Shown piece by piece: positions 33,699-43,040 of a stretch of DNA of 64,000 nucleotides. The translations under genes were made by a program, and so were the position numbers. Origin of the DNA: CAWARU01 sp963805795 (GTDB taxonomy: Bacteria > Pseudomonadota > Gammaproteobacteria > UBA6186 > Azoamicaceae). Position 1 is the first letter of the stretch, and each line of letters opens with the position of its first letter. Below the pieces are notes generated by a model. The model did no database searches and was not told the DNA's origin. It saw only the letters and a program-made list of their open reading frames with translations. Where the stretch lies: positions 186,001 to 250,000 of the forward strand of contig CAWDVG010000001.1 in assembly GCA_963805795.1 (NCBI GenBank), read 5' to 3'.

Positions 33699-34526
33699 AT
33701 GAATATTATTTTAGCCGCGCTAGAGCAAAGCATTATATTTTTTCCATTAGCGTTGGGTGTTTATTTAAGCTATGCCATTTTAAAAACAACAGATATGACC
33801 ACTGAAGGCAGTTTTGTGTTAGGAGGTGGGGCTTATGCTCGTCTTTTAACTCTTGATTGCCCTGTGGTTCTTGCCTTGGCGTTTGCTTTATTAGCGGGTG
33901 TTTTATCTGGTTTTGGCGTGAGTTTTATTCAGAGAATGGGAAAGATCAATTCGCTTATTGCAGGCATCATTGGTCTCTTTATTCTTTATACCTTGAACTT
34001 TAAATTGATGGGTAGACCAAACATTGGGATAGACAATTTTGCTTCTTTTTGGGTTTCAAAACCGTTTATCTTTGGTTTAATATTCATCATCACGGTTAGT
34101 ACAGTCCTATTGCTGGCCACGCGATTTGGATTATTGTTGCGAGCCTTTGGTGAAAATGCCGAACTGCTACATGCTTTAGGAAAAAATATTGAACGGTATC
34201 GGTATTTTGGAATGGGATTTAGCAATGCTTTGGCTGCTCTTTGTGGTGCTTTTTCTGCCATCATAAATGGCTTTGCCGATTTAGGAATGGGCTTTGGGAT
34301 GACCTTAACCGCTATTAGTACTGTCATGCTAGGACAGCAATTACATTCCAGTTTGTTTCCAAATCAACCTTTTGGAATTGTTAAAGAAATCATGGGTTGT
34401 TTTTTGGGTGTGTTTTTATATTTTATTGCCATTAACAGCTTGTTGTTTTATGGATTAGATCCCTTATACTTAAAGTTGGTATTGGGGTTAGTGTTGGTCA
34501 TATTATTGAGAATAAAATACAAATGA
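33699..34526 (+). CDS. ABC transporter permease (TrpY-like)
   Basis: A 275-residue inner-membrane permease with about eight or nine hydrophobic segments. It resembles the uncharacterised-ligand ABC permeases (COG4120) that accompany ABC_sub_bind proteins. Recognisable segments are TTDMTTEGSFVLGGGAYARL near residue 30 and FGLLLRAFGENAELLHALGKN (coupling region, about 145-165). The family transports small molecules, tryptophan or tyrosine in characterised relatives. It starts 48 nt after the binding protein and overlaps the ATPase gene by 4 bp (ATGA). Confidence 0.85.
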   Translation: MNIILAALEQSIIFFPLALGVYLSYAILKTTDMTTEGSFVLGGGAYARLLTLDCPVVLALAFALLAGVLSGFGVSFIQRMGKINSLIAGIIGLFILYTLNFKLMGRPNIGIDNFASFWVSKPFIFGLIFIITVSTVLLLATRFGLLLRAFGENAELLHALGKNIERYRYFGMGFSNALAALCGAFSAIINGFADLGMGFGMTLTAISTVMLGQQLHSSLFPNQPFGIVKEIMGCFLGVFLYFIAINSLLFYGLDPLYLKLVLGLVLVILLRIKYK

Positions 34527-35299
34527 ATATATTAAATATATCAAAAAAGGCTCAAAATCCGCTGCTTGCGCTACAGCAGGTTTCTTTGAAATTTCCAGAT
34601 ATGGAACGTTATGTGCTGCAAGATGTTACCTTATCTATATACCCAGGTGATTGCATTATATTGCTGGGTGGGAATGGTTGTGGCAAGAGTTCATTAATGA
34701 AATTAATGCAGGGAACATACTTTCCAGCGGAAGGGGAAGTGAAATTATTACAAAAACCACTTATAGAATGGAAAAACAAAAATTTGGCCAAAACGCTTGT
34801 TGTGCTCACGCAAGATTTACGCGCTTCTTTATTTTTTGAGTTTAGTGTTTTTGAAAATTGCTTGCTTTGGTCTTTAAGACAAGGTGGGTCGTTGTTTCGT
34901 ATGACATCAACCCAGGAAAGAGCCTTTTTTTCTGAATATTTAATGGAGTTTCATCCTAATCTATCAGAAAAGTTAGATGTGCCCTTGCGGTTACTGTCCG
35001 GAGGAGAAAAGCAAGCATTGCTTTTAGGATTATGTTTGTTGCATCCGCCGCAGCTACTGTTATTAGATGAACATACTTCGGCTTTAGACCCTCATCAAAC
35101 TGAAATAATAATGGACTTAACCGTACAATGTATCCAAAAACATCATGTCACTAGTGTGATTTGCACACATAATTTAGATCATGCCCTAAAGTATGGGAAT
35201 CGTTTAATTGCTATACAGGATGGGAAGATTATATTTGAGGCAGACAGTCAATCGAAACAGAAGCTGAGGCGAGAAGATTTATTAGGACTTTGTTATTAA
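34523..35299 (+). CDS. ABC transporter ATP-binding protein (TrpZ-like)
   Basis: A 258-residue ATPase. Walker A is GGNGCGKSSL (about residue 50), the Q-loop is VVLTQDLRAS, the signature is LLSGGEKQALLLGL (about 155), Walker B is LLLLDEHTSALD (about 178), and the H-loop is VICTHNLDHAL. All catalytic motifs are present. It energises import through the permease encoded just upstream (4-bp overlap). This binding protein-permease-ATPase order matches the TrpXYZ-type systems (COG2984-COG4120-COG1101). Confidence 0.9.
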   Translation: MNILNISKKAQNPLLALQQVSLKFPDMERYVLQDVTLSIYPGDCIILLGGNGCGKSSLMKLMQGTYFPAEGEVKLLQKPLIEWKNKNLAKTLVVLTQDLRASLFFEFSVFENCLLWSLRQGGSLFRMTSTQERAFFSEYLMEFHPNLSEKLDVPLRLLSGGEKQALLLGLCLLHPPQLLLLDEHTSALDPHQTEIIMDLTVQCIQKHHVTSVICTHNLDHALKYGNRLIAIQDGKIIFEADSQSKQKLRREDLLGLCY

Positions 35300-35370
35300 G
35301 TATGCAGTATATCCATTTTATTTTTCAAACTAACAGCAACTGTCATCACCCATGAAGGTGCAAAGTTTTT

Positions 35371-35661
35371 TCATAGTTTCCTGGTAGGTATTGGTGGAAC
35401 AGGATATTTCCCGCACACAATATTCCAGTAAGCCCATGAACGAGGATCGAAAACACCTGGTTGCGGGTGTTCAAGGCAATATTTAAAATCTTCCAATGAT
35501 AAATATTTTCGTACCACTTGTATATCTTCTGGAAAACCATAAGTCATTAAATAAGTCAAAAAATGCATAGGATTATCTAGTGTATCTTCTGGTTCTTTAA
35601 ACCAAACCACTCTTTTCGCAACTTTTAGTAATTCTTGGGTTTTAGGAAGTTTATCCATCAT
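35371..35661 (-). CDS. Small partner of an AbiEii-like nucleotidyltransferase
   Basis: A 96-residue protein (LPKTQELLKVAKRVVWF, then FDPRSWAYWNIVCG near the C-terminus). Short proteins of this kind occur next to AbiEii-type nucleotidyltransferases and are likely antitoxin or accessory subunits; I know the association but not a proven function. TTAGGAG precedes the ATG, and only 5 nt separate it from the nucleotidyltransferase gene, so they form a two-gene operon with the enzyme first. It has no signal peptide. Confidence 0.7.
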   Translation of the reverse strand: MMDKLPKTQELLKVAKRVVWFKEPEDTLDNPMHFLTYLMTYGFPEDIQVVRKYLSLEDFKYCLEHPQPGVFDPRSWAYWNIVCGKYPVPPIPTRKL

Positions 35662-35666
35662 TTATT

Positions 35667-36332
35667 CTAATCTCCTAATTTTGCGGAATGTAATATAGGT
35701 AGTTTATTTAAGTCTATACTTCGAACTTCTTTTGCAAAAAGGGTTTTGATTTCTTCCGATAAATTGTTTAATTCTGAATCATCAAAATAGCACATTGCCT
35801 TTAAAGTAATAATAGGATTAAAAATTTTACCATATATCGTTCCCCCACATGCTAATATAATATCAAGTTTTAATTTGCCCAATGTTAACAATGCATAGAT
35901 GTCTAAATAATCTTTCATTTCCACTCTTTTTTGAATAACAGCGGCTTTTGTGCCAGCCAAATCGAGCAAGCTCGCTATATGAATTTGATTTTCTAGAACA
36001 ATCGAAGGTTTTTCCACCTGGCCAAGATTTAAACCTCCAAAAAAAGAAACCAGCACTTCCCCACCCCGATCGATGCAACAGGTTAAGGTATTGGTTGTTT
36101 GTTGCATGATTCTGGATTCTTTCAGGTAAGGGACTTTTCTATAAAGATCTTCTGGATCAAAAGGATTTGGAGAGAAAAAATCAAAATCGACGGAAACTCT
36201 ATGTCCCAATCTTAAAGCAATGGCAGTTCCTCCATACAATATAAAATCTGAAGGTGTAGTGGACAGTTCATGCCAAAGCTTCAGCTGAGGAGAAGGTAAA
36301 ATATTTAATTTTGGATTCAGAAAATTTCCCAT
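35667..36332 (-). CDS. AbiEii-like nucleotidyltransferase
   Basis: A 221-residue protein of the nucleotidyl transferase AbiEii/AbiGii toxin family. The core motif is FILYGGTAIALRLGHRVSVDFDFFS (in two parts, about residues 30-55), with the GG and D.DFF residues that coordinate metal and nucleotide. A second acidic segment is MKDYLDIYALL (about 138-148). Related toxins block growth by modifying tRNA 3' ends or other RNA. The gene is divergent from pheT, 238 bp away, and occupies the place where pheS is expected. Activity and target are inferred. Confidence 0.8.
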   Translation of the reverse strand: MGNFLNPKLNILPSPQLKLWHELSTTPSDFILYGGTAIALRLGHRVSVDFDFFSPNPFDPEDLYRKVPYLKESRIMQQTTNTLTCCIDRGGEVLVSFFGGLNLGQVEKPSIVLENQIHIASLLDLAGTKAAVIQKRVEMKDYLDIYALLTLGKLKLDIILACGGTIYGKIFNPIITLKAMCYFDDSELNNLSEEIKTLFAKEVRSIDLNKLPILHSAKLGD

Positions 36333-36570
36333 AACTGATTAATTTTAAAAGTATATTTTTGTTAAGTCAATTATATATATCAATATTGATTGCCTATTTA
36401 CAATAATATTTAAAACAAAATGGAAGTTCCTGGAAGACTTTGTATCTTAAGGGCTTTTCTATTTTGTTTAAGTTCGTTACACTGATGGAGACTTCTCTAA
36501 ATTCTCTGGTCACCTCATTTAATGGCGGTTTCAAGCGATTAGAGATTAGCTATCCAACTAGGAACTCCTA

Positions 36571-38802
36571 ATGAAAGTGAGCGAACCCTGGCTTAATGCC
36601 CTGATTGAATTATCGATCCCAACAGAAGATTTGGCTTCTCAATTAACCAATGCAGGTATTGAGGTCGATAGTATTGAAAGATTTTCTGTGTCCCCAGATG
36701 GTGAGTCGTCTGAGAAGGCATCCTCTCAAAATGAGGCTCCTCATAAGACATCTACATCTACTAACTCTGCTTTTAGAGGTAAAGTATCATCTGACAATAG
36801 ATCATCAAATAATAAGTCAACATACGATAAAAGCTCAGAAGACGATCAAACCTCAGAATATGCGGTTCTCACCTTAAAAATTCCAGCCAATCGTGGGGAT
36901 TGTTTAGGCATGGAAGGGGTGGCTCGGGAGGTTGCCGTATTAAATGTTTTGTCCTTTCCGGGCATTAAAATCGCTCCCTATGTTCCTAACATTCCTGATA
37001 CTTTTCCTATTCATATTGATGCTGATGCTAAAGACGCCTGTCCTCGTTATGTTGCGCGTATTATTCAAAATGTAAATCCAAATGCAGAAACTCCAGCTTG
37101 GATGCTCAATCGATTAGTAGATGCTGGTTTGCGATCTGTGTCTGTTATTGTGGATATTGGCAATTATGTCATGTTGGAACTGGGTCAACCGTTACATGCC
37201 TTTGATTTAAGTAAAGTGGAAAATGAGATTCAGATACGTTTTGCCAAGCCTAAAGAAACGATAATCACTTTAGATTCCAAAAACATGCAATTGGATGCCC
37301 AAACGCTTGTGATTGCTGATAAGCAAAAACCCTTGGCGATCGCAGGGATCATGGGCGGATTAGAATCGGCAGTCAATAACACTACACGAAAAATATTACT
37401 AGAAAGTGCGTTTTTTGAGCCCAATCAGCTGCGTAGTGCTGCTAAACGTTTAAATATGAGAACAGAATCTTCGTTGCGTTTTGAAAGAGGGGTCGATCCG
37501 GATTTGCAAGTTCGAGCGCTGGAACGCGCTACTCAATTATTATTAGAGATTGTGGGTGGAAATGCGGGTCCTATGATTGAACAAGTTGACACGAGGCGTT
37601 TACCAGAAGCTCAAAAAATATTATTGAGACTTTCAAAAGTAAAAGATATTTTAGGGATTTGTCCTCATGATGAAATTCAAGACATTTTAATACGTCTAGG
37701 AATGAAAGTGAATCCAACTGCGATTGGCTTTGAAGTGCTTCCACCTAGTTATAGGGCAGATATTCTAAGAGAAGTCGATTTAATTGAAGAAATAGCTCGC
37801 ATTTATGGTTATGATCGTATTCCAAAATCCAATCCCATAGCGGCTTTTGAGTTTACACCCATCCCTGAAGCCAAATTGGATATCAATCGTCTTAAACAAA
37901 TGTTAGTGGATAAAGGTTATGATGAAGCCATTACCTATAGTTTTTTAAGTGCGGAATGGTTGAATTTTATCCTGCCATCAGAACAAGCATTAACGCTTGC
38001 AAATCCGATTTCAGAAGAATTAGCAGTAATGCGTCCCAGTCTTTGGCCTGGCTTACTTAAGGCAGTGCAAAATAATCAGAGACGGTCACAGCTGCGTTTA
38101 AAAATGTTTGAGACCGGTCTTTGTTTTATTCAGAAAAAAGATGGAACAGGGGTAAGTACGCAGGATGGAGCGCTCGCACAGAACAATCATATTGCGGGTA
38201 TAGCGGTGGGGACAGTCGCTTCTGAACAATGGGGCATAAAAAGCCAAGATTTAGATTTTTATGATATTAAAAACGATGTTGAAGCTTTGTTATCGTTAAC
38301 TGCACGCAAGGATATTCGTTTTGAAGCCGCAGAACACGAAGCATTGCATCCTAGGCAAGCAGCCAAAATTATGTTGGGAAATGAAAAGTTAGGAATGATG
38401 GGAGCACTTCATCCTCGTTTATTGAAACAACTCGACCTACAAGGACCCTTGTTTTTATTTGAAATGGATCTTTCATTACTTACACAAAGAATCATCCCTA
38501 CATTTCAAGAATTATCTAAATTTCCGATTATTCGGCGTGATATCGCGATTATTGTTGATAAAACAGTATTGGCTGAAGAGCTTAAGTCTGTTATTCTCGA
38601 ATGCGCTGGCTCTTTGGCTCGGGATGTGTTGGTTTTTGATGTTTACCAAGGTAAAGGCATTGAACCAGGTAGAAAAAGTGTGGCAATTGGATTAACCTTA
38701 CAACATCCATCGCGCACATTAGTAGAATCTGAGGTGAACGACTTAATGCAAAAAGTTTTACAGGCATTAGCAGATCGATTCAAAGCAATTTTAAGGGAAT
38801 AG
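36571..38802 (+). CDS. pheT: Phenylalanyl-tRNA synthetase beta subunit without tRNA-binding domain
   Basis: A 743-residue beta subunit (about 795 in E. coli); with PheS it charges tRNA-Phe. The start MKVSEPWLNALIELSIPTEDL is normal up to GIEVDSIE (residue 37). The OB-fold tRNA-binding domain that should follow (about 115 residues, with HPNADKL) is missing. A Ser/Lys/Asn/Thr-rich linker of about 60 residues takes its place. The protein resumes at LKIPANRGDCLGMEGVAREV. The B3/4 editing region, B5 (EEIARIYGYDRIP) and the C-terminal anticodon-binding ferredoxin-like domain are present. pheS is not adjacent upstream; ihfA follows after 16 nt, as in related genomes. The frame is intact. Confidence 0.92.
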   Translation: MKVSEPWLNALIELSIPTEDLASQLTNAGIEVDSIERFSVSPDGESSEKASSQNEAPHKTSTSTNSAFRGKVSSDNRSSNNKSTYDKSSEDDQTSEYAVLTLKIPANRGDCLGMEGVAREVAVLNVLSFPGIKIAPYVPNIPDTFPIHIDADAKDACPRYVARIIQNVNPNAETPAWMLNRLVDAGLRSVSVIVDIGNYVMLELGQPLHAFDLSKVENEIQIRFAKPKETIITLDSKNMQLDAQTLVIADKQKPLAIAGIMGGLESAVNNTTRKILLESAFFEPNQLRSAAKRLNMRTESSLRFERGVDPDLQVRALERATQLLLEIVGGNAGPMIEQVDTRRLPEAQKILLRLSKVKDILGICPHDEIQDILIRLGMKVNPTAIGFEVLPPSYRADILREVDLIEEIARIYGYDRIPKSNPIAAFEFTPIPEAKLDINRLKQMLVDKGYDEAITYSFLSAEWLNFILPSEQALTLANPISEELAVMRPSLWPGLLKAVQNNQRRSQLRLKMFETGLCFIQKKDGTGVSTQDGALAQNNHIAGIAVGTVASEQWGIKSQDLDFYDIKNDVEALLSLTARKDIRFEAAEHEALHPRQAAKIMLGNEKLGMMGALHPRLLKQLDLQGPLFLFEMDLSLLTQRIIPTFQELSKFPIIRRDIAIIVDKTVLAEELKSVILECAGSLARDVLVFDVYQGKGIEPGRKSVAIGLTLQHPSRTLVESEVNDLMQKVLQALADRFKAILRE

Positions 38803-38818
38803 GGGTAGGGGCCAAAAT

Positions 38819-39121
38819 ATGACGCTTACAAAAGCAGAGCTAGCCGATAATTTATGCAGGAATTTGGGCATTAGTAAACAAGACGCAAAAAATATTGTGG
38901 ATCTGACCTTTGAAGAAATTCGCTACAGTCTAGAACATGGGGAAAGTGTAAAGCTTTCTGGTTTGGGTAATTTTGATTTGAGAGATAAAGAGGCTCGCCC
39001 TGGTCGTAATCCTAAAACAGGCGAAGATAAAATTATTTCTGCCCGACGCGTGGTTACCTTTAAGGCTGGACAAAAGCTTAAGGCTAAAGTGCTGCATTAT
39101 AAAAAGACCGAAAAAGAATAA
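38819..39121 (+). CDS. ihfA: Integration host factor alpha subunit
   Basis: A 100-residue DNA-bending protein of the HU/IHF family. It pairs with IhfB to bend DNA at specific sites in recombination, replication and transcription. It shows ALTKAELADNL-type helix 1, the body motif VKLSGLGNFDLRDKEARPGRNPKTGE (in two parts), where the RPGRNPKTGE arm inserts the conserved proline in the minor groove, and ARRVVTFKAGQKL at the end. It lies 16 nt after pheT, the conserved gammaproteobacterial order. Length is normal. Confidence 0.95.
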   Translation: MTLTKAELADNLCRNLGISKQDAKNIVDLTFEEIRYSLEHGESVKLSGLGNFDLRDKEARPGRNPKTGEDKIISARRVVTFKAGQKLKAKVLHYKKTEKE

Positions 39122-39306
39122 CTTAAATATATTTATAATTATAATTAAGCAAAGAGCCCATCGTGTGCTTACACGTAATTAGTCTATATAGAGAAAAAAG
39201 ACAAGAAAAAGATTAGGAGAAATTGATATTAGCATTCAATTATGATAGCCTGCCAACATTCAAAGAGTCATCCACTATTATATACATCAACTTGAGGAGA
39301 TTTTAG

Positions 39307-41208
39307 ATGAGTGCAGGTGCAAGTGCAGTAACGCATAAATTAGATTTATTATTACCAACACGGATAAAAAATGAGAACATTCATGCACAACACTATGACA
39401 TTGTGGGGAAATGTTTTAATTTTTTAGGTAATGAGGTCCTCATAACAACACAATATGTTTCGCGAACTTGGCATGACTATAGTAATAGATTTTTAAAAAT
39501 GAAAATAAAAAGTACTTATATGTTGTCTAATCAAAATTTCGACAATATTTTTTCTATGCTTTCACCAAGAGAAAAAGCTTGTTTGCTTTCATATGCTACA
39601 GAAAGGCGATATTTAAATCAACTATCTCAGCCTACAAGTACTGGAGATAATTTTGTTATATCTATGCTTATTTCAGCTGGTACAAACGAATGGGCGAATT
39701 TGACAGTCAATTTTACAGAAGCACAAAAAGCTGGATTGATGGTTGGTTTAAATCCTAAAACCCTGAGTGAAAATGCAACAATGCGGATGGATCATGTAAG
39801 GGCAGCATTTTTTCAAGGCATACCTTTAGAGCAATCGATTGGTTTGACTCCAAAACAACTAGATGCGGTTAGAAAGCGGGTTGTGGTAAATAATGTAAAT
39901 AACCCCTTAAGTTTTGCTGATGATTTAGCGACGATGTTAGCTATGGTGTCTGGGTTAAGCGATCAACAGGTGTTTGCATTGATGAGTACAAAATATTCTG
40001 CAGTGCCTTTGAATAAAAATGATGTTATTAGTTTAAATGATGCACAAGTAAATGCGATGCTGAAAACAAGAGGAATTTCTAGCAATCCTAAGGAAGAACC
40101 TTGGAAAAAACCCTTACAAAGAACGGACGTAGTGGATTTAAGAGATATACAAATTGATGCGCTACTTTGGGAAGAAGGTAGACTGACTAGAGAACAAGTG
40201 AACCATCAATGGTTTGCTGCAATTCATTTAATCGCACTTAAAGAAGGCTTGAAATATGAAGATATTGCTGGCTTATTAGATTTTCAGATTGATGGTATTC
40301 GTTTAAAATTAACAAGGGAACAAGTAACACAGGCTTGGTTTGATCGAGGTCATGTAACGGCCATTAAAGAAGGTTTTCAATATGCTTGGATCAAAGGAAT
40401 TTCAGACCAAATATATGTGAAAAGCTATAATGAAGTTGGTTTTCTTATTAGAGCCTCTCTTAAGCATATGGAAAAAATCAATGTTGAATGTGGTGATTCA
40501 ATAAATTGTTACATATGTGGTAGTGATGATCATAAAAGATATTTAAAAAGTAGTGATTCTGTTAGGGTGCTTGATTCTAATGCATTACCTAATCAAAGCT
40601 CTGGTTTGGTACATATGCGAATAATAGAGACACGTAGTCTTCTATCTAATTTGCTGCTCACAAAAGCTGAGGCATACGACCAAAACCCATCCGTATTTAT
40701 AAGGGGGGCTCAGCATGCTTTTCTTGGTTTCACTCAATACCCAGGCAATCATTATTTTCTTTGGGAGCAAATTGGAAATTATCACTTACCCTCAGATTTA
40801 GATAGATTTAAAGAAAAGTGGAAGAATAGATTAGCGCTTTTAAATGCTTTAGAAGGTATTAAGAAACAAGAGATATCAGATGCCGCTAAACAGGAAAATT
40901 CTAAAGATACAAAAGATGTAAAAGACAATAAAGATATGAAAACGATGGCAGAGGTTGCCAACCGCTCTGGAACTACAACAGATGGTACAGCTTTGGTCGG
41001 AGCAGACTCAAAATCAGCACTAGATGGTAATAAGGAAAAATTGGACCCAGGAGCTGCGTCAGTTGTAGCTCGACCAGCAGCAGGCACTCTTGGCGCTGCA
41101 GGCGTTCCGATTGTGACAGCTTATGCTGCACAGACTACTCAGCCTAGGTCAAATTTGTTGCCTTTGCCTCCGACAGGGATTGATCTTAACAGACCCGTGT
41201 TCTGGTGA
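39307..41208 (+). CDS. F-box-like repeat protein, candidate effector
   Basis: A 633-residue protein. Residues about 27-65 (HYDIVGKCFNFLGNEVL, VSRTWHDYSNRFLKM) have the pattern of an F-box, the eukaryotic motif that recruits Skp1 to ubiquitin ligases; the match is by eye. Between about 265 and 365 are repeated modules (LTREQVNHQWFAAIHLIALK and LTREQVTQAWFDRGHVTAIK, with GLKYEDIAG/GFQYAWIKG). The last 110 residues are a charged then Ala/Pro/Thr-rich tail. It has no signal peptide, consistent with type IV secretion, though no secretion motif can be proved. CTTGAGGAG precedes the ATG. Known intracellular pathogens use F-box effectors. Confidence 0.65.
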   Translation: MSAGASAVTHKLDLLLPTRIKNENIHAQHYDIVGKCFNFLGNEVLITTQYVSRTWHDYSNRFLKMKIKSTYMLSNQNFDNIFSMLSPREKACLLSYATERRYLNQLSQPTSTGDNFVISMLISAGTNEWANLTVNFTEAQKAGLMVGLNPKTLSENATMRMDHVRAAFFQGIPLEQSIGLTPKQLDAVRKRVVVNNVNNPLSFADDLATMLAMVSGLSDQQVFALMSTKYSAVPLNKNDVISLNDAQVNAMLKTRGISSNPKEEPWKKPLQRTDVVDLRDIQIDALLWEEGRLTREQVNHQWFAAIHLIALKEGLKYEDIAGLLDFQIDGIRLKLTREQVTQAWFDRGHVTAIKEGFQYAWIKGISDQIYVKSYNEVGFLIRASLKHMEKINVECGDSINCYICGSDDHKRYLKSSDSVRVLDSNALPNQSSGLVHMRIIETRSLLSNLLLTKAEAYDQNPSVFIRGAQHAFLGFTQYPGNHYFLWEQIGNYHLPSDLDRFKEKWKNRLALLNALEGIKKQEISDAAKQENSKDTKDVKDNKDMKTMAEVANRSGTTTDGTALVGADSKSALDGNKEKLDPGAASVVARPAAGTLGAAGVPIVTAYAAQTTQPRSNLLPLPPTGIDLNRPVFW

Positions 41209-41296
41209 ATGAAGTAGCAACCACATGACCCTGCTTGTTATAAAGTAAAACAACTTATTTCCAATGTTATCATCTTAATGTTATGATTTTGGTCTT

Positions 41297-41373
<77 letters not shown>

Positions 41374-41487
41374 GGCTTTGACTCATTTATATAGATATAT
41401 AGATCCAAGGATTGGAAAAAAGCTAGAAAGCGAGAAACCGAAATACAATATAGCAATCAATATAGTAAAAGTGGGAAATAATGAGGT

Positions 41488-42933
41488 ATGACTTTTGATC
41501 CGGGTGATAAAAAGAGTGAGGTTTTGAATACAGATATATCAGCTTCTGATATAGCAGCGGCTGTAGAGCTCCAAAATGGAGTACCTCTTACTACTCAAAA
41601 ACGGGATCTTTCTCTGACGGTGCTTGCGATTAGCATGTGTGTGCTAGGTGCCATTTTCTACTGCTATGAGTACTATTTACGCGTAGCCCCTGCTGTTATG
41701 GCAGATGAATTAAAGGCGACTTTTCATTTAACGGATGCTGCCCTGGGTAGCTTATCTGCTTTTTACTATCATGCTTACACACCGATGCAGATTCCAGTAG
41801 GGTTACTATTGGATCGATTCGGGCCACGCCGAATCTTAACTTTGGCCTGTTTTTTATGTGTTGCTGGGACCTATCTATTTTCGAATACAGATGTTTTGTC
41901 TCTTGCACAATTTGGTCGGTTTATAATTGGTTTTGGTTCTGCCTTTGCTTATGTAGGTGTTTTAAAAATTTCAGATTCTTGGTTACCCAAAAAATATTTT
42001 GCGCTCATGGTAGGTATCGCTACGGCGTTAGGTATGGTAGGGGCCATGTTTGGAGAATTGAGCATGGCTTATATGGTTGAGAAAATGGGATGGCAGGCGA
42101 CACTTTCTTGGTCTATTATTGCTGGGATTATCTTGACTGTGTTGCTTGGTCTTATATTAAAAGATTATAAAGTATCGAATGCATCTAATACCCATAATGC
42201 TGAGTCAAATAAGAACAATTTGCATGATGTACTAAATGTAGCAAATGAAAATATAGGAAATAAAGTAGAGTCCAGTAATAAAAGAGCGTCCACAATAAAT
42301 CTGAATCATGTCTTGCAAGGTTTATGTAAAATTATTAAAACACCGCAAATGTGGGTGGCAGGTTTCATTGGTTTTCTATTGTTTTTACCCATTATTGTTT
42401 TTGCTGAACTTTGGGCGGTCCCCTATTTACAAAGTTTAGGTTTTAGCAAAATGGATGCTGCTTGGGGTTCATCGATGGTTTTTTTAGGCTTTGCGATTGG
42501 AGGACCCAGTTGGGGGTTTATATCAGATAAACTTCGGAGTCGAAAGCTTCCATTAGTAGTGGGATCTTTTCTATCTGCACTCTTTTTGTTTGCCTGCCTT
42601 TTATTGCCGAACCTGTCTGCATTTTGGATTTATGCTTTGCTGTTTTTATGTAGTCTTGCTGCCAGTGCCCAGGTATTGGTTTTTGCTATTGGCAACGATA
42701 TTACCGCCTCTTCTATTACGGCAACCGCGGTCGCTTTTATTAATATGATTGTTATGGCGAGTGGGAATTTCTTACAGAAGAAAATTGGACGTATATTAGA
42801 TTCTACTATGACGTTAATAGAGGGTATACCTGTTTCTGGCACAGAAAATTATGGAACTGCTTTAATGATTATTCCTATTGGTCTTTTAATTGCTGGCATC
42901 ATCAGTTTATGTTTGAAGGAGTCCTATAAATAA
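41488..42933 (+). CDS. MFS transporter
   Basis: A 481-residue major facilitator with 12 predicted membrane segments. The signature loop between segments 2 and 3 reads PVGLLLDRFGPRRIL (about residue 105). It resembles the sugar-acid/phthalate-type MFS proteins frequent in Coxiella and Legionella, with the motif YYLRVAPAVMADEL. The central cytoplasmic loop (about 225-275) is long and Asn/Ser/Lys-rich, an insertion of the same type as in other proteins of this window. The ATG at 41488 follows TGAGG. The substrate is unknown. It begins about 115 bp after tRNA-Pro. Confidence 0.82.
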   Translation: MTFDPGDKKSEVLNTDISASDIAAAVELQNGVPLTTQKRDLSLTVLAISMCVLGAIFYCYEYYLRVAPAVMADELKATFHLTDAALGSLSAFYYHAYTPMQIPVGLLLDRFGPRRILTLACFLCVAGTYLFSNTDVLSLAQFGRFIIGFGSAFAYVGVLKISDSWLPKKYFALMVGIATALGMVGAMFGELSMAYMVEKMGWQATLSWSIIAGIILTVLLGLILKDYKVSNASNTHNAESNKNNLHDVLNVANENIGNKVESSNKRASTINLNHVLQGLCKIIKTPQMWVAGFIGFLLFLPIIVFAELWAVPYLQSLGFSKMDAAWGSSMVFLGFAIGGPSWGFISDKLRSRKLPLVVGSFLSALFLFACLLLPNLSAFWIYALLFLCSLAASAQVLVFAIGNDITASSITATAVAFINMIVMASGNFLQKKIGRILDSTMTLIEGIPVSGTENYGTALMIIPIGLLIAGIISLCLKESYK

Positions 42934-43040
42934 GATGTCGACTCATACCAACCAGGAATGGTTTAGGAAATATTCTCTTCGAAGGCATAGGAAAAATTTG
43001 AAAGATAGCAAAGGTAGAAAGGAAGTGAAGGAGAATAAAA

